Assembly: GCA_029261305.1 (NCBI GenBank)
Contig: JAJDBO010000265.1
Coordinates: 1 to 44,387, forward strand
Origin: Nitrospirales bacterium
GTDB lineage: Bacteria > Nitrospirota > Nitrospiria > Nitrospirales > UBA8639
DNA: 44,387 nucleotides
Reading direction: 5' to 3'
This document shows, piece after piece, positions 25,195-33,276 of this stretch. The translations under genes and the position numbers were made by a program. Each line of letters begins with the position of its first letter. Position 1 is the stretch's first letter. Below the pieces are notes generated by a model, which was given only the letters and a program-made list of their open reading frames with translations, was not told the origin of the DNA and did not search any database.

Positions 25195-26628
25195 ATGGCT
25201 GGATTTGACCAAGAGTTTCTTCGGCGGGTCTCTCAAATTTCCCATCATGGGTTAGGTTTGTCGGTTGATGTGTATACACCCAACGTATTCGAACTGTTGG
25301 ATGCATTTAACTTCAATAGCCTTACCTGCGGGTACTTAGAGATTTTTCAATCGCCAGAGCAGGTGCTTCAGGCTTTGAGGTCGCATATCCCTCAAGCATT
25401 ACTCGAATGCCATGCGGAAGGATTGTGGGTCACTCAACCCGATTGGTGTCAAACCTATCCTGTCGAAACATCAATCAATGAGACGGCGACTCATCTGCGT
25501 GCCTTGGGATGTTCGTGGTTTAACCAAGAATGTGCCAGCAAGCAAATAGCCGGGTATTCATTTGGGACGTATTTACCGCCCTTGTTTACCAAGCCAAGTG
25601 CTGGCGTGACGGCTAGCAATGCCATCCATCTTCAACGAGAGATGGATGCAAGGTTTTCGGATTCTTCTCAGGCTCCTCCACTGTTGTTATTAGAGACTCC
25701 GCCGCTCACGTATTTTGGTGTTGGCGATGTGGCTTATTCGGACTTTTTTGCCGAAATTACGAAACAAGCGCCGTGCGGCTTGGTCTTGGACATTGGGCAT
25801 GTGTGGACCGTGTATCGATATTCAGGTCGAGGGCGTATCCAAACGGTACAGGAGTTTTTGGAAGAGGTTCTAGCGAGCTTTCCTTTATTTCGCGTGGTGC
25901 AGATTCATATAGCTGGGTTAGCGAATCATCCAAATGATTGGGAGGGGAGCGATGACGTTGGCACCATCTTGCCTCTCTGGATTGATGATCATGGGGCAAA
26001 AATTCCGCAAGTGCTTTTTGACATGTTGGACCAAGTGTTAGCCCATCCTGGTTTAACCAATCTCAAAGGGGTGGCTATGGAAGTCGATACAAAACAAATT
26101 CCCTTGATTGTCGATGAATACCGGCGATTCCTAGAGAGGTATGGGTGGTGGGAGAGCCAGGAGAGGCGTGAAGTGAGGTTGGCTGTGGTAGAAAATCCTT
26201 CTTTGGCCAAAGAACGTTCTTCGGCGGGAATGGCTGCTAAGCCCTATCAGGTTTACGCGCAAGTGGCGAGTGGGAAGATTGATCGTCAAGCGTTGTCCTT
26301 GGTTGGGCAGCTGACAGATGATGAGGGAGGGTTGGAGCGCTATCAGAAACGATACCTTCCTGAAGAAATTTTTGTATGGGGCGGAGATCTTCGTAAGATG
26401 TTTCCCGAGACATGTGAACGTCTGGGTGATGTCGAGAAGGCATTTTCAGAATTTTTCACGTTTTGGTTCAACGAGCCACGAATCAATAAAATGCCTTTTG
26501 ACTATTTCTTGATAAAGATTCATTTGTTCGTCGAATTTATTGAAAGCCAATACCCAGAATTTCAGGATACGGTGCATCAAGAAGCCGATGTTCTTCGTGA
26601 AGGATATCAACTCGCGAATAGGCTGTGA
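25195..26628 (+). CDS. DUF692-like TIM-barrel protein (MbnB/TglH/ChrH-related) with C-terminal extension
   Basis: The first 320 or so residues follow the DUF692 barrel: GLGLSVDVY at the N-terminus, LLLETPP with E167, LVLDIGHVW with D199 and H202, VVQIHIAG with H238, and WIDDHG with D264, D265 and H266. In MbnB, TglH and ChrH, residues at such positions bind iron atoms that oxidise cysteines in ribosomal peptides. The usual first histidine after GLGL is not obvious, so the metal site may differ. Residues 330-477 form a mostly helical extension not found in short DUF692 proteins; it could serve as the partner protein normally encoded separately. No peptide precursor gene was seen nearby. It follows gltD by about 100 bases. 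Confidence 0.62.
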   Translation: MAGFDQEFLRRVSQISHHGLGLSVDVYTPNVFELLDAFNFNSLTCGYLEIFQSPEQVLQALRSHIPQALLECHAEGLWVTQPDWCQTYPVETSINETATHLRALGCSWFNQECASKQIAGYSFGTYLPPLFTKPSAGVTASNAIHLQREMDARFSDSSQAPPLLLLETPPLTYFGVGDVAYSDFFAEITKQAPCGLVLDIGHVWTVYRYSGRGRIQTVQEFLEEVLASFPLFRVVQIHIAGLANHPNDWEGSDDVGTILPLWIDDHGAKIPQVLFDMLDQVLAHPGLTNLKGVAMEVDTKQIPLIVDEYRRFLERYGWWESQERREVRLAVVENPSLAKERSSAGMAAKPYQVYAQVASGKIDRQALSLVGQLTDDEGGLERYQKRYLPEEIFVWGGDLRKMFPETCERLGDVEKAFSEFFTFWFNEPRINKMPFDYFLIKIHLFVEFIESQYPEFQDTVHQEADVLREGYQLANRL

Positions 26629-26662
26629 CACTCTGTAAGGAGAGGATGGGGGGCACTAAGGC

Positions 26663-27511
26663 TTATTGTTCCGCAGGGGGGCTCAATAACGTTTGAAGCA
26701 TTTCCTCGACGGCTCGAATCATTCTCAGCTCTAGGTCAGCTTTCTCATTGTCGCTTACCCCAAGAATCTTCCCGTCTTGCGAAATTTTTTCATACGTTGC
26801 GTTGACCCGTAAGGTGGTGGCATCTTGCCCGACTCCATTTAGCACGAGTAGATATTGGTTGCGAAAACCTGGTAATTCAAGGGAGGCCGAGGCCGAGGTT
26901 TTTCGGTCGGTGACGAACACGGCTTTTTGGTCAGTGGCCATTTTCGCTAAGATCGAATATCCATGTTGAAGCAAGGCCTGTTTGGTGGCTTCGATCATTG
27001 GAGAAAGACCGACGGAGAAGGTTTGGGCATTGGCTCCGGAGGTTTGACCGGAAATTGATTGACGAAAAAGATCACGTTGGCGGCGTAACCATTGGCTGTC
27101 ATTGGTGAGTTTTCGATTTTCCCTGGCAAGTTCAGTCATTTGCTGAGTGAGGGCTTGTCGTTCAGTAGCCAACCCTTGTCCGGTTTCTTGAGCGGATTTG
27201 AGTTTTTGATCTTGCTCCTTCTGTTCTTCCCGCAACTCTTGATTGAGTCGATCAATTTGCCCTTGTAAGACCCGATTGCCTTCTTGAAGGGTAATAATCA
27301 TTGATTCCTGTTTAGCCGCAAGCTTTTTAAGTTCCCCATTTTCTTCTTCCAAAAGAGGGGTCCTGTCTTGAGGGCAGCCTTGGAGAATGGGGAACAGGCA
27401 CACAAAGATCATCAACAGCAGAGATTGGGCTAAGCAATCTGTTCGAAAAGGGTTGTGCGCGGATAGAGGTGTAGCGGGGATGAGATTCTTGTTTTTATCC
27501 ACAGGAGGCAA
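26663..27511 (-). CDS. Coiled-coil lipoprotein of unknown function
   Basis: A lipoprotein signal is clear: the hydrophobic LLLMIFVCLF followed by the lipobox ILQGC, so the mature protein is probably anchored by a lipidated cysteine near residue 46. Residues of about 55-145 are a long coiled coil rich in Glu, Gln, Lys and Leu. A C-terminal globular region of some 120 residues (SPMIEATKQALLQHGYSIL through ATTLRVNATYEKI) has no family I can name; its wording resembles small envelope-stress domains. The frame begins at a TTG at 27511 with no clear ribosome binding site, so the start is uncertain. The gene converges on the DUF692-like gene, 34 bases apart. Confidence 0.75.
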   Translation of the reverse strand: MPPVDKNKNLIPATPLSAHNPFRTDCLAQSLLLMIFVCLFPILQGCPQDRTPLLEEENGELKKLAAKQESMIITLQEGNRVLQGQIDRLNQELREEQKEQDQKLKSAQETGQGLATERQALTQQMTELARENRKLTNDSQWLRRQRDLFRQSISGQTSGANAQTFSVGLSPMIEATKQALLQHGYSILAKMATDQKAVFVTDRKTSASASLELPGFRNQYLLVLNGVGQDATTLRVNATYEKISQDGKILGVSDNEKADLELRMIRAVEEMLQTLLSPPAEQ

Positions 27512-27678
27512 TTAAAAAGAATGTTTAAGAATGAGGAGAGGTTGAAAATACCGTCTACTGTAGAATTGTAGGCTGGTTCGTCTTTTTATGCAAATGGGAA
27601 TTCTCAATTAGAGATGGGTTGACCCTCTCACCGAGGAGAGCTACGCTCTGATTTTCCGATTTTTAGAAAGGGAAATTC

Positions 27679-28317
27679 ATGGCTGAAATGATTCGAAAAA
27701 CCTTTGCCGTTCCACCACTCGGATGCAATTGTTCGATCCTTGGGGATCCAGAAACCAAGCAAGCGATTGTCGTTGATCCTGGCGGTGATGCCTCACGGAT
27801 TTTAGATGAGGTCGCGCGACTGGGTCTGACGATCGTTGGGGTATACCATACGCACGCGCATTTTGATCACTTTTTGGCTTCAGGAGAAATCCGAGCAGCG
27901 ACACAGGCTCCCTTAGGCATACATGAGGCTGATCTCGAACTCTGGAAAATTCTAGAAGTGCAATGTCGCATGTTTGGAGTCCCGTATGTGCAAGCTCCAG
28001 ATCCCGATCATTGTATGAGGGATGAAGAGGTGCTGTCGTTTGGTTCCATCAAGGGGCAAGTGCTTCATACGCCAGGTCATACCCCTGGATCGATGTGCTT
28101 CCATTTCCCTCAAGACCAATTGCTCCTATCGGGGGATACTCTTTTTCGAGGTGGAGTTGGTCGAACCGATTTATGGGGTGGTGATCCTCAGGCTATCCAA
28201 GAGTCGATTCGTGAACGGTTGTATTCCCTCGATGAAATGACAATCGTCATTACCGGTCATGGATCAGAGACGCAAATAGGGTTTGAACAGCAGTGCAATC
28301 CATTTGTATCGGCTTGA
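27679..28317 (+). CDS. Metallo-beta-lactamase-fold hydrolase (glyoxalase II-like)
   Basis: The 212-residue protein has all zinc-binding motifs of the fold: HAHFDH at residues 59-64, HTPGHTPGS near residue 130, LLLSGDTLF with the bridging aspartate near residue 154, and the final VITGHGSET. The length matches short glyoxalase II-like hydrolases, which cleave thioesters such as S-lactoylglutathione or persulfide-type substrates; specificity is not predictable. An AAGGG sits before the ATG. The gene stands alone, between a divergent lipoprotein gene and a convergent gene on the right. A GC-rich run followed by seven Ts near 28349-28369 may end transcription, but its stem is poor. Confidence 0.88.
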   Translation: MAEMIRKTFAVPPLGCNCSILGDPETKQAIVVDPGGDASRILDEVARLGLTIVGVYHTHAHFDHFLASGEIRAATQAPLGIHEADLELWKILEVQCRMFGVPYVQAPDPDHCMRDEEVLSFGSIKGQVLHTPGHTPGSMCFHFPQDQLLLSGDTLFRGGVGRTDLWGGDPQAIQESIRERLYSLDEMTIVITGHGSETQIGFEQQCNPFVSA

Positions 28318-28374
28318 GTGCCTCTATATTCCTCAGGAGAAATGAAATGCCGGCGGCGGGCCTTTTTTTCTTGC

Positions 28375-29397
28375 CTATGGCGTCACAATGATATCTTGGT
28401 AGGCGGGTTGGCTATCTGCTCCTTGGGCATCGGTTACGCGTAGTTTAAATCTAAATAGCTGTTCTTTGTGAACGAACGGTGCTAGAAATCTTGCTTTTCC
28501 TGAGTACGGGTCGAGGAGAGAGATTTTACTGCCTCGGACTTGAGACCACCGGTATTGGAGCGATTCGCCCTCGGGATCGTAGCTTGAAAGCCCGTTGAGA
28601 AGAACCGGGTCGCTTGAATAAACCCATTGCATTTTTCCTGGATTTGACACAGGAGGCCTATTGGTTTTACTACGCACTTCCACTTGAATATCTAGAGTGG
28701 CTTCTTGAACTCTATTTTTCACGGTCAAGGTGGTATGGCCATTGCCTACTAGGCGTAACATCCCTTCCTCATCAATACTCGCAACGCTTTCATCTTTGAT
28801 TATATAGGTTGTTCCGGTGCTTTTCCTCCGTAAGGATCGAGTCGTACCATCTGAGAATCGTCCAATGATGGACAGTGGGATAATTTTCCCTAGAAAATCC
28901 ACTTGCTCATATACTCGTGCCGAAGCCGCGCTTCCAAATCGAAGAGGCTTTTCATTCTCAAAGTCTATTTCTTGTAGCAGAGCATTTGGTTCAACTTGGA
29001 TAAGGATTTCATCAAAAACCGCCCACTTTTCAGTATCCACTTGCCCTGCCTCTAATTGTGCCACAGCTAAGAGGCGATAAGTACCTACAGCAGATCTTGG
29101 AACCCGAATGATCCCACCAAATGGCGGTTGATGGTTTGGGCCTGATGTCAGCGCGAGTTTTTCCGCAATTAACTCTTCAAGCATGTCCTCATCTTCGCCA
29201 TACCAGAAATAATGGACCGCAGTGACTCCGGCGACTTCGCCAATATCGAGATGAATGGAAATTTTTTCACCAGATTCATAGGTGCGAGCAGGTAGGGGTT
29301 CCACTAGAGAAAAGGAAAATGCCGTGCTGGTGAAAATCCAGAAGTTGCAAATGGCAGATAACCATAAAATATTGGAAAAACTTGAATATTTTTTCAT
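28375..29397 (-). CDS. Secreted protein with Ig-like and PKD-like domains
   Basis: A Sec signal peptide covers about residues 1-29 (cleavage near TAFSFS). The mature 310-residue protein is all-beta in appearance. A middle region resembles bacterial Ig-like group 2 repeats: IIGRFSDGTTRSL, then DESVASIDEEGMLRLVGNGHTTLTV. The C-terminal domain, residues about 245-340, resembles PKD or related repeats: DPVLLNGLSSYDPEGESLQYRWSQ followed by FRFKLRVTDAQGADS. Such domains mediate adhesion or act as spacers at the cell surface. No catalytic motif is visible. It is a single gene, convergent with the hydrolase on its left. Confidence 0.75.
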   Translation of the reverse strand: MKKYSSFSNILWLSAICNFWIFTSTAFSFSLVEPLPARTYESGEKISIHLDIGEVAGVTAVHYFWYGEDEDMLEELIAEKLALTSGPNHQPPFGGIIRVPRSAVGTYRLLAVAQLEAGQVDTEKWAVFDEILIQVEPNALLQEIDFENEKPLRFGSAASARVYEQVDFLGKIIPLSIIGRFSDGTTRSLRRKSTGTTYIIKDESVASIDEEGMLRLVGNGHTTLTVKNRVQEATLDIQVEVRSKTNRPPVSNPGKMQWVYSSDPVLLNGLSSYDPEGESLQYRWSQVRGSKISLLDPYSGKARFLAPFVHKEQLFRFKLRVTDAQGADSQPAYQDIIVTP

Positions 29398-29699
29398 CAG
29401 AAATGCCTTTAACTCTGGATGATCTAAGGAATTCTGATACTACTCGTGCCCTCAGACCCTCTGCAACATGAATACTCGATGAACAGAAAGGCCAAAAAGC
29501 GGCTCCCATCACATTTCATTGAAATTCTTGATAGAGAAGTTTGAGAAACCATCTTGCGTCATGGAGTCGCTTGTGCTATAACGGACCTTCCCTATGGCAA
29601 GCCTTGTCGTAGGCGGGCTTTGTGAATTATGAAATGGCCTTGAGGTTCTTTAACAGTTGCTCTTTTATTACTAACGTTCCTTTTATGGGGAGGTAGGCA
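29398..29699. other. Intergenic region without a gene
   Basis: These 302 bases lie between two divergent secreted-protein genes, so both promoters should be here. I see no convincing -35/-10 pair. A short hairpin (AAGCC at 29599-29603 with GGCTT at 29616-29620) lies upstream of the right-hand gene; it lacks a T-tail. A GGGAGG stands directly before the 29700 start. Confidence 0.5.
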
Positions 29700-30197
29700 A
29701 TGCACAAGGTGCTTCTATCCGTCCTTTTAAGTTTCATCATTGTTGCGGCAGGGTCCTCTGTCGCGTTTGCGTTGCAGTCCGGTGGTGTCGAAATCGGTGA
29801 TTTGGCAACCGGATCTGTCGTGGGTCAACCATTTAAAACCCTGGATGTTGACCTGACTTTTACCGCTATGTTGATTGGTGGCAAAAAGGTTTGGTATCCA
29901 CCGACCGCCATTCTGAGTTTGGTTAATACGGGGACTGGAGGGCGACCTTTAAGCCCAGTTCTCTTAAAGGTAACCAATAATTTGGATGGCGAGCATGGCT
30001 TTGATCTTAATGCAGATTCGGCCTTTGCTGCCCCGACTTCCATGCATGTGAAGATTACCTTGAAGCCAGGCGAAACCAAGTACATTGGGATTCCTATTAG
30101 TGATCTCACGTATGTGACTGCCAATGCTTTGCTAAACTATAAATGCCAGTTGCACGCTGCGCATTTAGGTGGTCAAATGTTGGTTCTTACGAAGTAA
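29700..30197 (+). CDS. Secreted cupredoxin-like protein resembling nitrosocyanin
   Basis: A 165-residue protein with a Sec signal peptide (cleavage near AFA at residue 25) and a single cupredoxin-like domain. Near the C-terminus is YKCQLHAAHLGGQMLVL with C149, H152, H155 and M160, the cysteine-histidine loop of a mononuclear copper site. Upstream, GEHGFDL supplies E98 and H99, and a KPGETKYIGI strand lies between. This pattern recalls nitrosocyanin, a red copper protein of ammonia oxidisers whose site uses one Glu, one Cys and two His, with a CQLH loop; I compare from memory. A type 1 site with Met is the alternative. The gene has its own GGGAGG and ends in a strong terminator. Confidence 0.68.
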   Translation: MHKVLLSVLLSFIIVAAGSSVAFALQSGGVEIGDLATGSVVGQPFKTLDVDLTFTAMLIGGKKVWYPPTAILSLVNTGTGGRPLSPVLLKVTNNLDGEHGFDLNADSAFAAPTSMHVKITLKPGETKYIGIPISDLTYVTANALLNYKCQLHAAHLGGQMLVLTK

Positions 30198-30214
30198 ATA
30201 GTCTGAATTCGAAT

Positions 30215-30257
30215 AAAAAAGCCCCATTTCCTGTCAGAGGGAAATGGGGCTTTTTTT
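30215..30257. terminator. Bidirectional rho-independent terminator
   Basis: GCCCCATTTCC (30221-30231) pairs with GGAAATGGGGC across a loop of about eight bases. It is flanked by an A-run on the left and a T-run on the right, so it can stop transcription from both converging genes (29700-30197 and 30281-30619). Confidence 0.88.
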
Positions 30258-30280
30258 ATATGAATTTGGTTGTAATGCTC

Positions 30281-30619
30281 TTAGATTTCAGTATCTTTAC
30301 CGCAATCAACAGTGGAACCCAGGGGGATTTTCTGGGCAGCCATCACTTCACCGTTCAGGATAAGAAGTAAAAAACGATTTTCAATCTGGTTGTCGCCGCG
30401 GCCTTTTTTTGTCACAAAGGTATTAATGTCTATGATCATTTCATCGGCAGCTTCTTTTTGGGCATTGTTTACGACCCAATGATAGTGGCTGTTTGGAAAT
30501 ATTTTTGCCACAAATTGGTTGATGGCCGAGGGAATGCTTGGAGGTGCAGCTTGAATTGGGCTGGCCAGGAGGGTGGTCAAAGTCAGAAAAGAAAGTGCGG
30601 AGAATAATCGGTGTTTCAT
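30281..30619 (-). CDS. Small secreted protein of unknown function
   Basis: The 112-residue product has a clean Sec signal peptide ending near IQAAPP at residue 24. The mature 88 residues contain NSHYHWVVNNAQKEAADEMIIDI and FLLLILNGEVMAAQKIP and look like a small alpha/beta domain; only one cysteine is present. I recognise no family. An AGGAGG lies about nine bases before the ATG, a strong start. It converges on the cupredoxin gene and shares the terminator between them. It may be periplasmic, but nothing ties it functionally to its neighbours. Confidence 0.72.
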   Translation of the reverse strand: MKHRLFSALSFLTLTTLLASPIQAAPPSIPSAINQFVAKIFPNSHYHWVVNNAQKEAADEMIIDINTFVTKKGRGDNQIENRFLLLILNGEVMAAQKIPLGSTVDCGKDTEI

Positions 30620-30860
30620 GATGGAGCCTCCTGTCCTCTAATGAGGGATGAGATGGTAAGGGGCTATGTGTTGACACCTAAGATGCTTATCGGCCACTCT
30701 CTGACGAAATTTGAGTCTTTATCTTACCATGAAAGATAGAAAAAGGGGCAGGAAAACCAGTAGGAATGGTGCGTAGTGGAACAATTTCTCTCGGAAAAAT
30801 TTAGGAGAAATTGGTTGTTGCTGTGACGAGAATCTATTTTCTATTGGCATATACAATTTT

Positions 30861-31349
30861 ATGCGTGCCAAACGAGAGAAACCCCTCAATAAAAAACGGA
30901 TTATTTTTCTTGCATTGATGGCTTTGATGTTGATTTCTGGGGCAATGTTATTTAATACCCCCAAGCAATCGGAGGTCATTGAGGTGCGTTTTCCCTCTGG
31001 AGCCAAGCTTCAGGCAGAGGTGGCCGATACCCCAGAAAAATTACTCTTTGGGTTGGCCTTCAGGGAAAGTCTCCCCGAGGATGGGGGCATGATATTTTTG
31101 TTTGAAAAGTCAGGCCTTCATAAAGTCTGGACCAAGGGATTTCAGTTTCCGGTGGATGTGATTTGGGTTGATGAAAGCAAGCAAATCATCCATGTAAAAG
31201 AAGCGGCTCAGCCTTGCATTACAGATCCGTGTGTGTGGCATGGACCTCCACCAGAAAATGCTCGATATGTCATTGAGGCAAACGTGGGCTTTGCTGAAAG
31301 GGCTGAGGCTATAGTAGGCACAGAATTAATCTTTGCCCTACGCATGTAA
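30861..31349 (+). CDS. DUF192 family protein, membrane-anchored or exported
   Basis: After a positively charged N-terminus and one hydrophobic segment (residues about 14-32) comes a DUF192 domain. FPSGAKLQAEVADTPEKLLFGLAFR is followed by GMIFLFEKSG, the hallmark core GMxFxF, then WTKGFQFPVDVIWVD and AEAIVGTELIF. DUF192 proteins are small periplasmic or anchored beta-barrel proteins with no agreed function. The CITDPC pair near residue 115 could form a disulfide. It begins a same-strand run with the Rieske, chagasin-like and aminotransferase genes; the next gene starts 76 bases downstream. Confidence 0.85.
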   Translation: MRAKREKPLNKKRIIFLALMALMLISGAMLFNTPKQSEVIEVRFPSGAKLQAEVADTPEKLLFGLAFRESLPEDGGMIFLFEKSGLHKVWTKGFQFPVDVIWVDESKQIIHVKEAAQPCITDPCVWHGPPPENARYVIEANVGFAERAEAIVGTELIFALRM

Positions 31350-31425
31350 TGGGGTACAGTATAAATGGCGTGTAGGCTGGTGATCTGTGGAGTATAGACT
31401 GCTTAAAAAGGTGTAGGCGTTTCTC

Positions 31426-31761
31426 ATGAATTCAAAATCCTTAGAAGACTTTATCGCCGTTGGCAAGGTGGAAGATATTCCTGATGGTACTTCGCGTTTG
31501 GTAAAAGCCGGGGGGAAAAATATTGCCTTATTTAATGTATCTGGGAAGTTTTTTGCGATCAATAATATCTGTCCCCATGAAGGTGGCCCTTTGGTGAAAG
31601 GGAAACTCAAAGGGTTTGTGGTCGGATGTCCGTGGCATGATCTCAAATTCGATGTTCGAAGTGGTTTTGGTACCGACGGCGGTGGGTATTGTGTGGCCAG
31701 TTACGATGTGCAAATTAAAGATGACGAGGTCTTTGTCAGTTCGCGATGCCGTGATTTTTGA
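31426..31761 (+). CDS. Rieske-type [2Fe-2S] ferredoxin
   Basis: This 111-residue soluble protein has a complete Rieske cluster site: C49 and H51 in CPHEGGPL, C68 and H71 in CPWHDLKFD. Such small proteins act as electron carriers to oxygenases or other redox enzymes, like the NirD and BphF types. The short form lacks the disulfide cysteines of cytochrome bc1 Rieske proteins, and no signal peptide is present, so it should act in the cytoplasm. No oxygenase gene lies nearby, so its partner is unknown. The start ATG at 31426 follows TTTCTC with a weak ribosome binding site. Confidence 0.92.
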   Translation: MNSKSLEDFIAVGKVEDIPDGTSRLVKAGGKNIALFNVSGKFFAINNICPHEGGPLVKGKLKGFVVGCPWHDLKFDVRSGFGTDGGGYCVASYDVQIKDDEVFVSSRCRDF

Positions 31762-31877
31762 TGTCGGTGGCATGACAAATGATTGCATGGACAAGCAATC
31801 ATTGTTTTATTGCCTAAGCGAAATAATCTCACTTCCCACAAAGGCAATATCTCATACTCAAATGTAGGACATAACTA

Positions 31878-32192
31878 ATGGTTGAAGAAGGATCTGATCT
31901 CAAAACAATCGTCGCCAAGCAAGGACATCCCTTTACCATTAATTTGTGGGAAGATCGGACACGGGGAGAACAATGGGTCCCGTCGTATGATTCATCTGAG
32001 TTTGTCATGACCGGAGACGATTTTCTGCGCACGACAAGCAATAATGCGGTGGATTCCGGTAGGCGACAGTTTGAATTTGAGGCGCTGCAATCAGGGCCTC
32101 ATCGTTTGGAGTTTCATAAGCGAATGGCATGGAAATTTACGGCTGAAGCCCGACGAATATTTCTTGTTGAGGTTCAAGAGGCCCAATCTTAG
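31878..32192 (+). CDS. Chagasin-like (I42) protease-inhibitor-fold protein
   Basis: The 104-residue protein follows the chagasin layout. PFTINLWEDRTRGEQW stands where the first loop (NPTTGY.W) would be. The DSGRRQFEFEALQSGPHRLEF section matches the central G-x-x-G...F.F.A segment, and KRMAWKFTAEARRIFLVEV resembles the RPW loop and last strand. Chagasins inhibit papain-like cysteine proteases through three loops. Here the key NPTTG and RPW loops are altered (DRTRG and MAW), so inhibition is doubtful. It has no signal peptide. It sits 14 bases before the class IV aminotransferase and is probably co-transcribed. Confidence 0.6.
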   Translation: MVEEGSDLKTIVAKQGHPFTINLWEDRTRGEQWVPSYDSSEFVMTGDDFLRTTSNNAVDSGRRQFEFEALQSGPHRLEFHKRMAWKFTAEARRIFLVEVQEAQS

Positions 32193-32206
32193 CTTGTCCT
32201 ATTGCT

Positions 32207-33055
32207 ATGCCGAATATCGCCTATGTGAACGGACGCTTCCTTCCTCTTGACGAAGCCACGGTTTCGATTGAAGATCGCGGTTTCCAGTTTGGCGATGGGG
32301 TCTATGAAGTTGTTCGCGTCTATGGCGGAAGCCCCTTTCAACTTACTGAACATCTTTCCCGCCTTTTTCAAAGTATGGAGGCCGTATCTATCTCCCCTGC
32401 CCTAGCTCGTTCAGAGTGGGATGCGATTATTGGTGAAGGGCTTCAGCGGAGTGGTTATTCTGAAGGTAAGGTTTATATCCAAGTAACCCGTGGAGTGGCT
32501 CCGCGAGACCATCTGTTCCCAGACGTTTCACGTCCTACCATTGTAATGACATTCCGAGAGATGGCGGATCTCCCCCTGCATCTCGTGCAGGAAGGTGTTG
32601 CCGTTGTCACCCTCCCTGACCTTCGTTGGGCACGATGTTCGATTAAAAGTTTAAATCTCCTTCCCAATCTCTTAGCCAAGCAAGAGGCGAATCAGGCTGG
32701 GGCCTTTGAAGCCATTTTGATTAAGGATGGATTGGTGACGGAGGGCACTTCGAGTAATGTGGTCTTGGTTAAGGGAGGCGCATTATTGACTCCACCCCTC
32801 AGTGATCAATTATTGGCCGGAGTGACGAGGAAAGCCGTGCTTGAGTTAGCCAAGAGCAATGGAATAGTGGTGGAAGAAAGAACAGTTCGTGAAGAAGAAT
32901 TAGAGCAGGCTGATGAATTGTTTTTGATTGGAACAACCATTGAGGTTTTGCCAGTTTCTACCCTCAATGGAAAATGTGTCGGAGTGAAAGCCCCAGGGGA
33001 ACGGACGATCTGGCTCCGTGAAAAATTTCATGATTTGGTTCATCGCAAGGACTAA
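32207..33055 (+). CDS. Class IV PLP aminotransferase (D-amino acid / branched-chain type)
   Basis: A 282-residue fold-type IV aminotransferase. It opens with YVNGRFLPLDEATVSIEDRGFQFGDGVYE, as in D-alanine aminotransferases, and has VYIQVTRGVAPRDH near residue 93. The PLP lysine lies in the RCSIKSLNLLPNLLAKQ segment, and VTEGTSSNVVLVKGG and LLAGVTRKAV follow. This pattern, especially RGVAPRDH and SLNLLPN, fits D-amino-acid transaminase, which interconverts D-alanine and 2-oxoglutarate with pyruvate and D-glutamate for wall synthesis. Branched-chain activity cannot be excluded from sequence. It closes the 30861-33055 run. No terminator with a T-tail is obvious downstream. Confidence 0.85.
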   Translation: MPNIAYVNGRFLPLDEATVSIEDRGFQFGDGVYEVVRVYGGSPFQLTEHLSRLFQSMEAVSISPALARSEWDAIIGEGLQRSGYSEGKVYIQVTRGVAPRDHLFPDVSRPTIVMTFREMADLPLHLVQEGVAVVTLPDLRWARCSIKSLNLLPNLLAKQEANQAGAFEAILIKDGLVTEGTSSNVVLVKGGALLTPPLSDQLLAGVTRKAVLELAKSNGIVVEERTVREEELEQADELFLIGTTIEVLPVSTLNGKCVGVKAPGERTIWLREKFHDLVHRKD

Positions 33056-33142
33056 TTTGAGCTCAGTATGAGGAGAAAATCCACAAATTCTTTGGTTTGT
33101 CCAATGAATTCTCTTAAAGGTCAATTCTAGGGCCAAGAACTC

Positions 33143-33171
33143 TTGACACTTCCAGGTAGTTTTCAGTAATT
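33143..33171 (+). promoter_or_regulatory. Possible promoter for the multicopper oxidase gene
   Basis: A perfect TTGACA at 33143-33148 lies about 130 bases before the start codon; the -10 region 16-17 bases on (AGTAAT or GTAATT) is a weak match. It is the only good -35 in the gap between the aminotransferase and the oxidase. Confidence 0.3.
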
Positions 33172-33276
33172 TTTCGATCTCCCAATTTACGGGTGTTGTA
33201 CGGCTATGTTCTGTTGATGACTCTACAATATATCTTCGTCTGCGTAGATTGTGTTTATTTTTAAGGAGGCCGGTCC

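Noticed and set aside
25195..26628. Complete ribosomal-peptide biosynthesis cluster around the DUF692-like gene
   Set aside because: No short cysteine-containing precursor, transporter or second maturation gene is visible beside it.
28349..28369. GC-rich run followed by seven Ts after the metallo-hydrolase gene, as a terminator
   Set aside because: The GCCGGCGGCGGGCC run forms only a short, ambiguous stem, so it is mentioned with the gene but not called.
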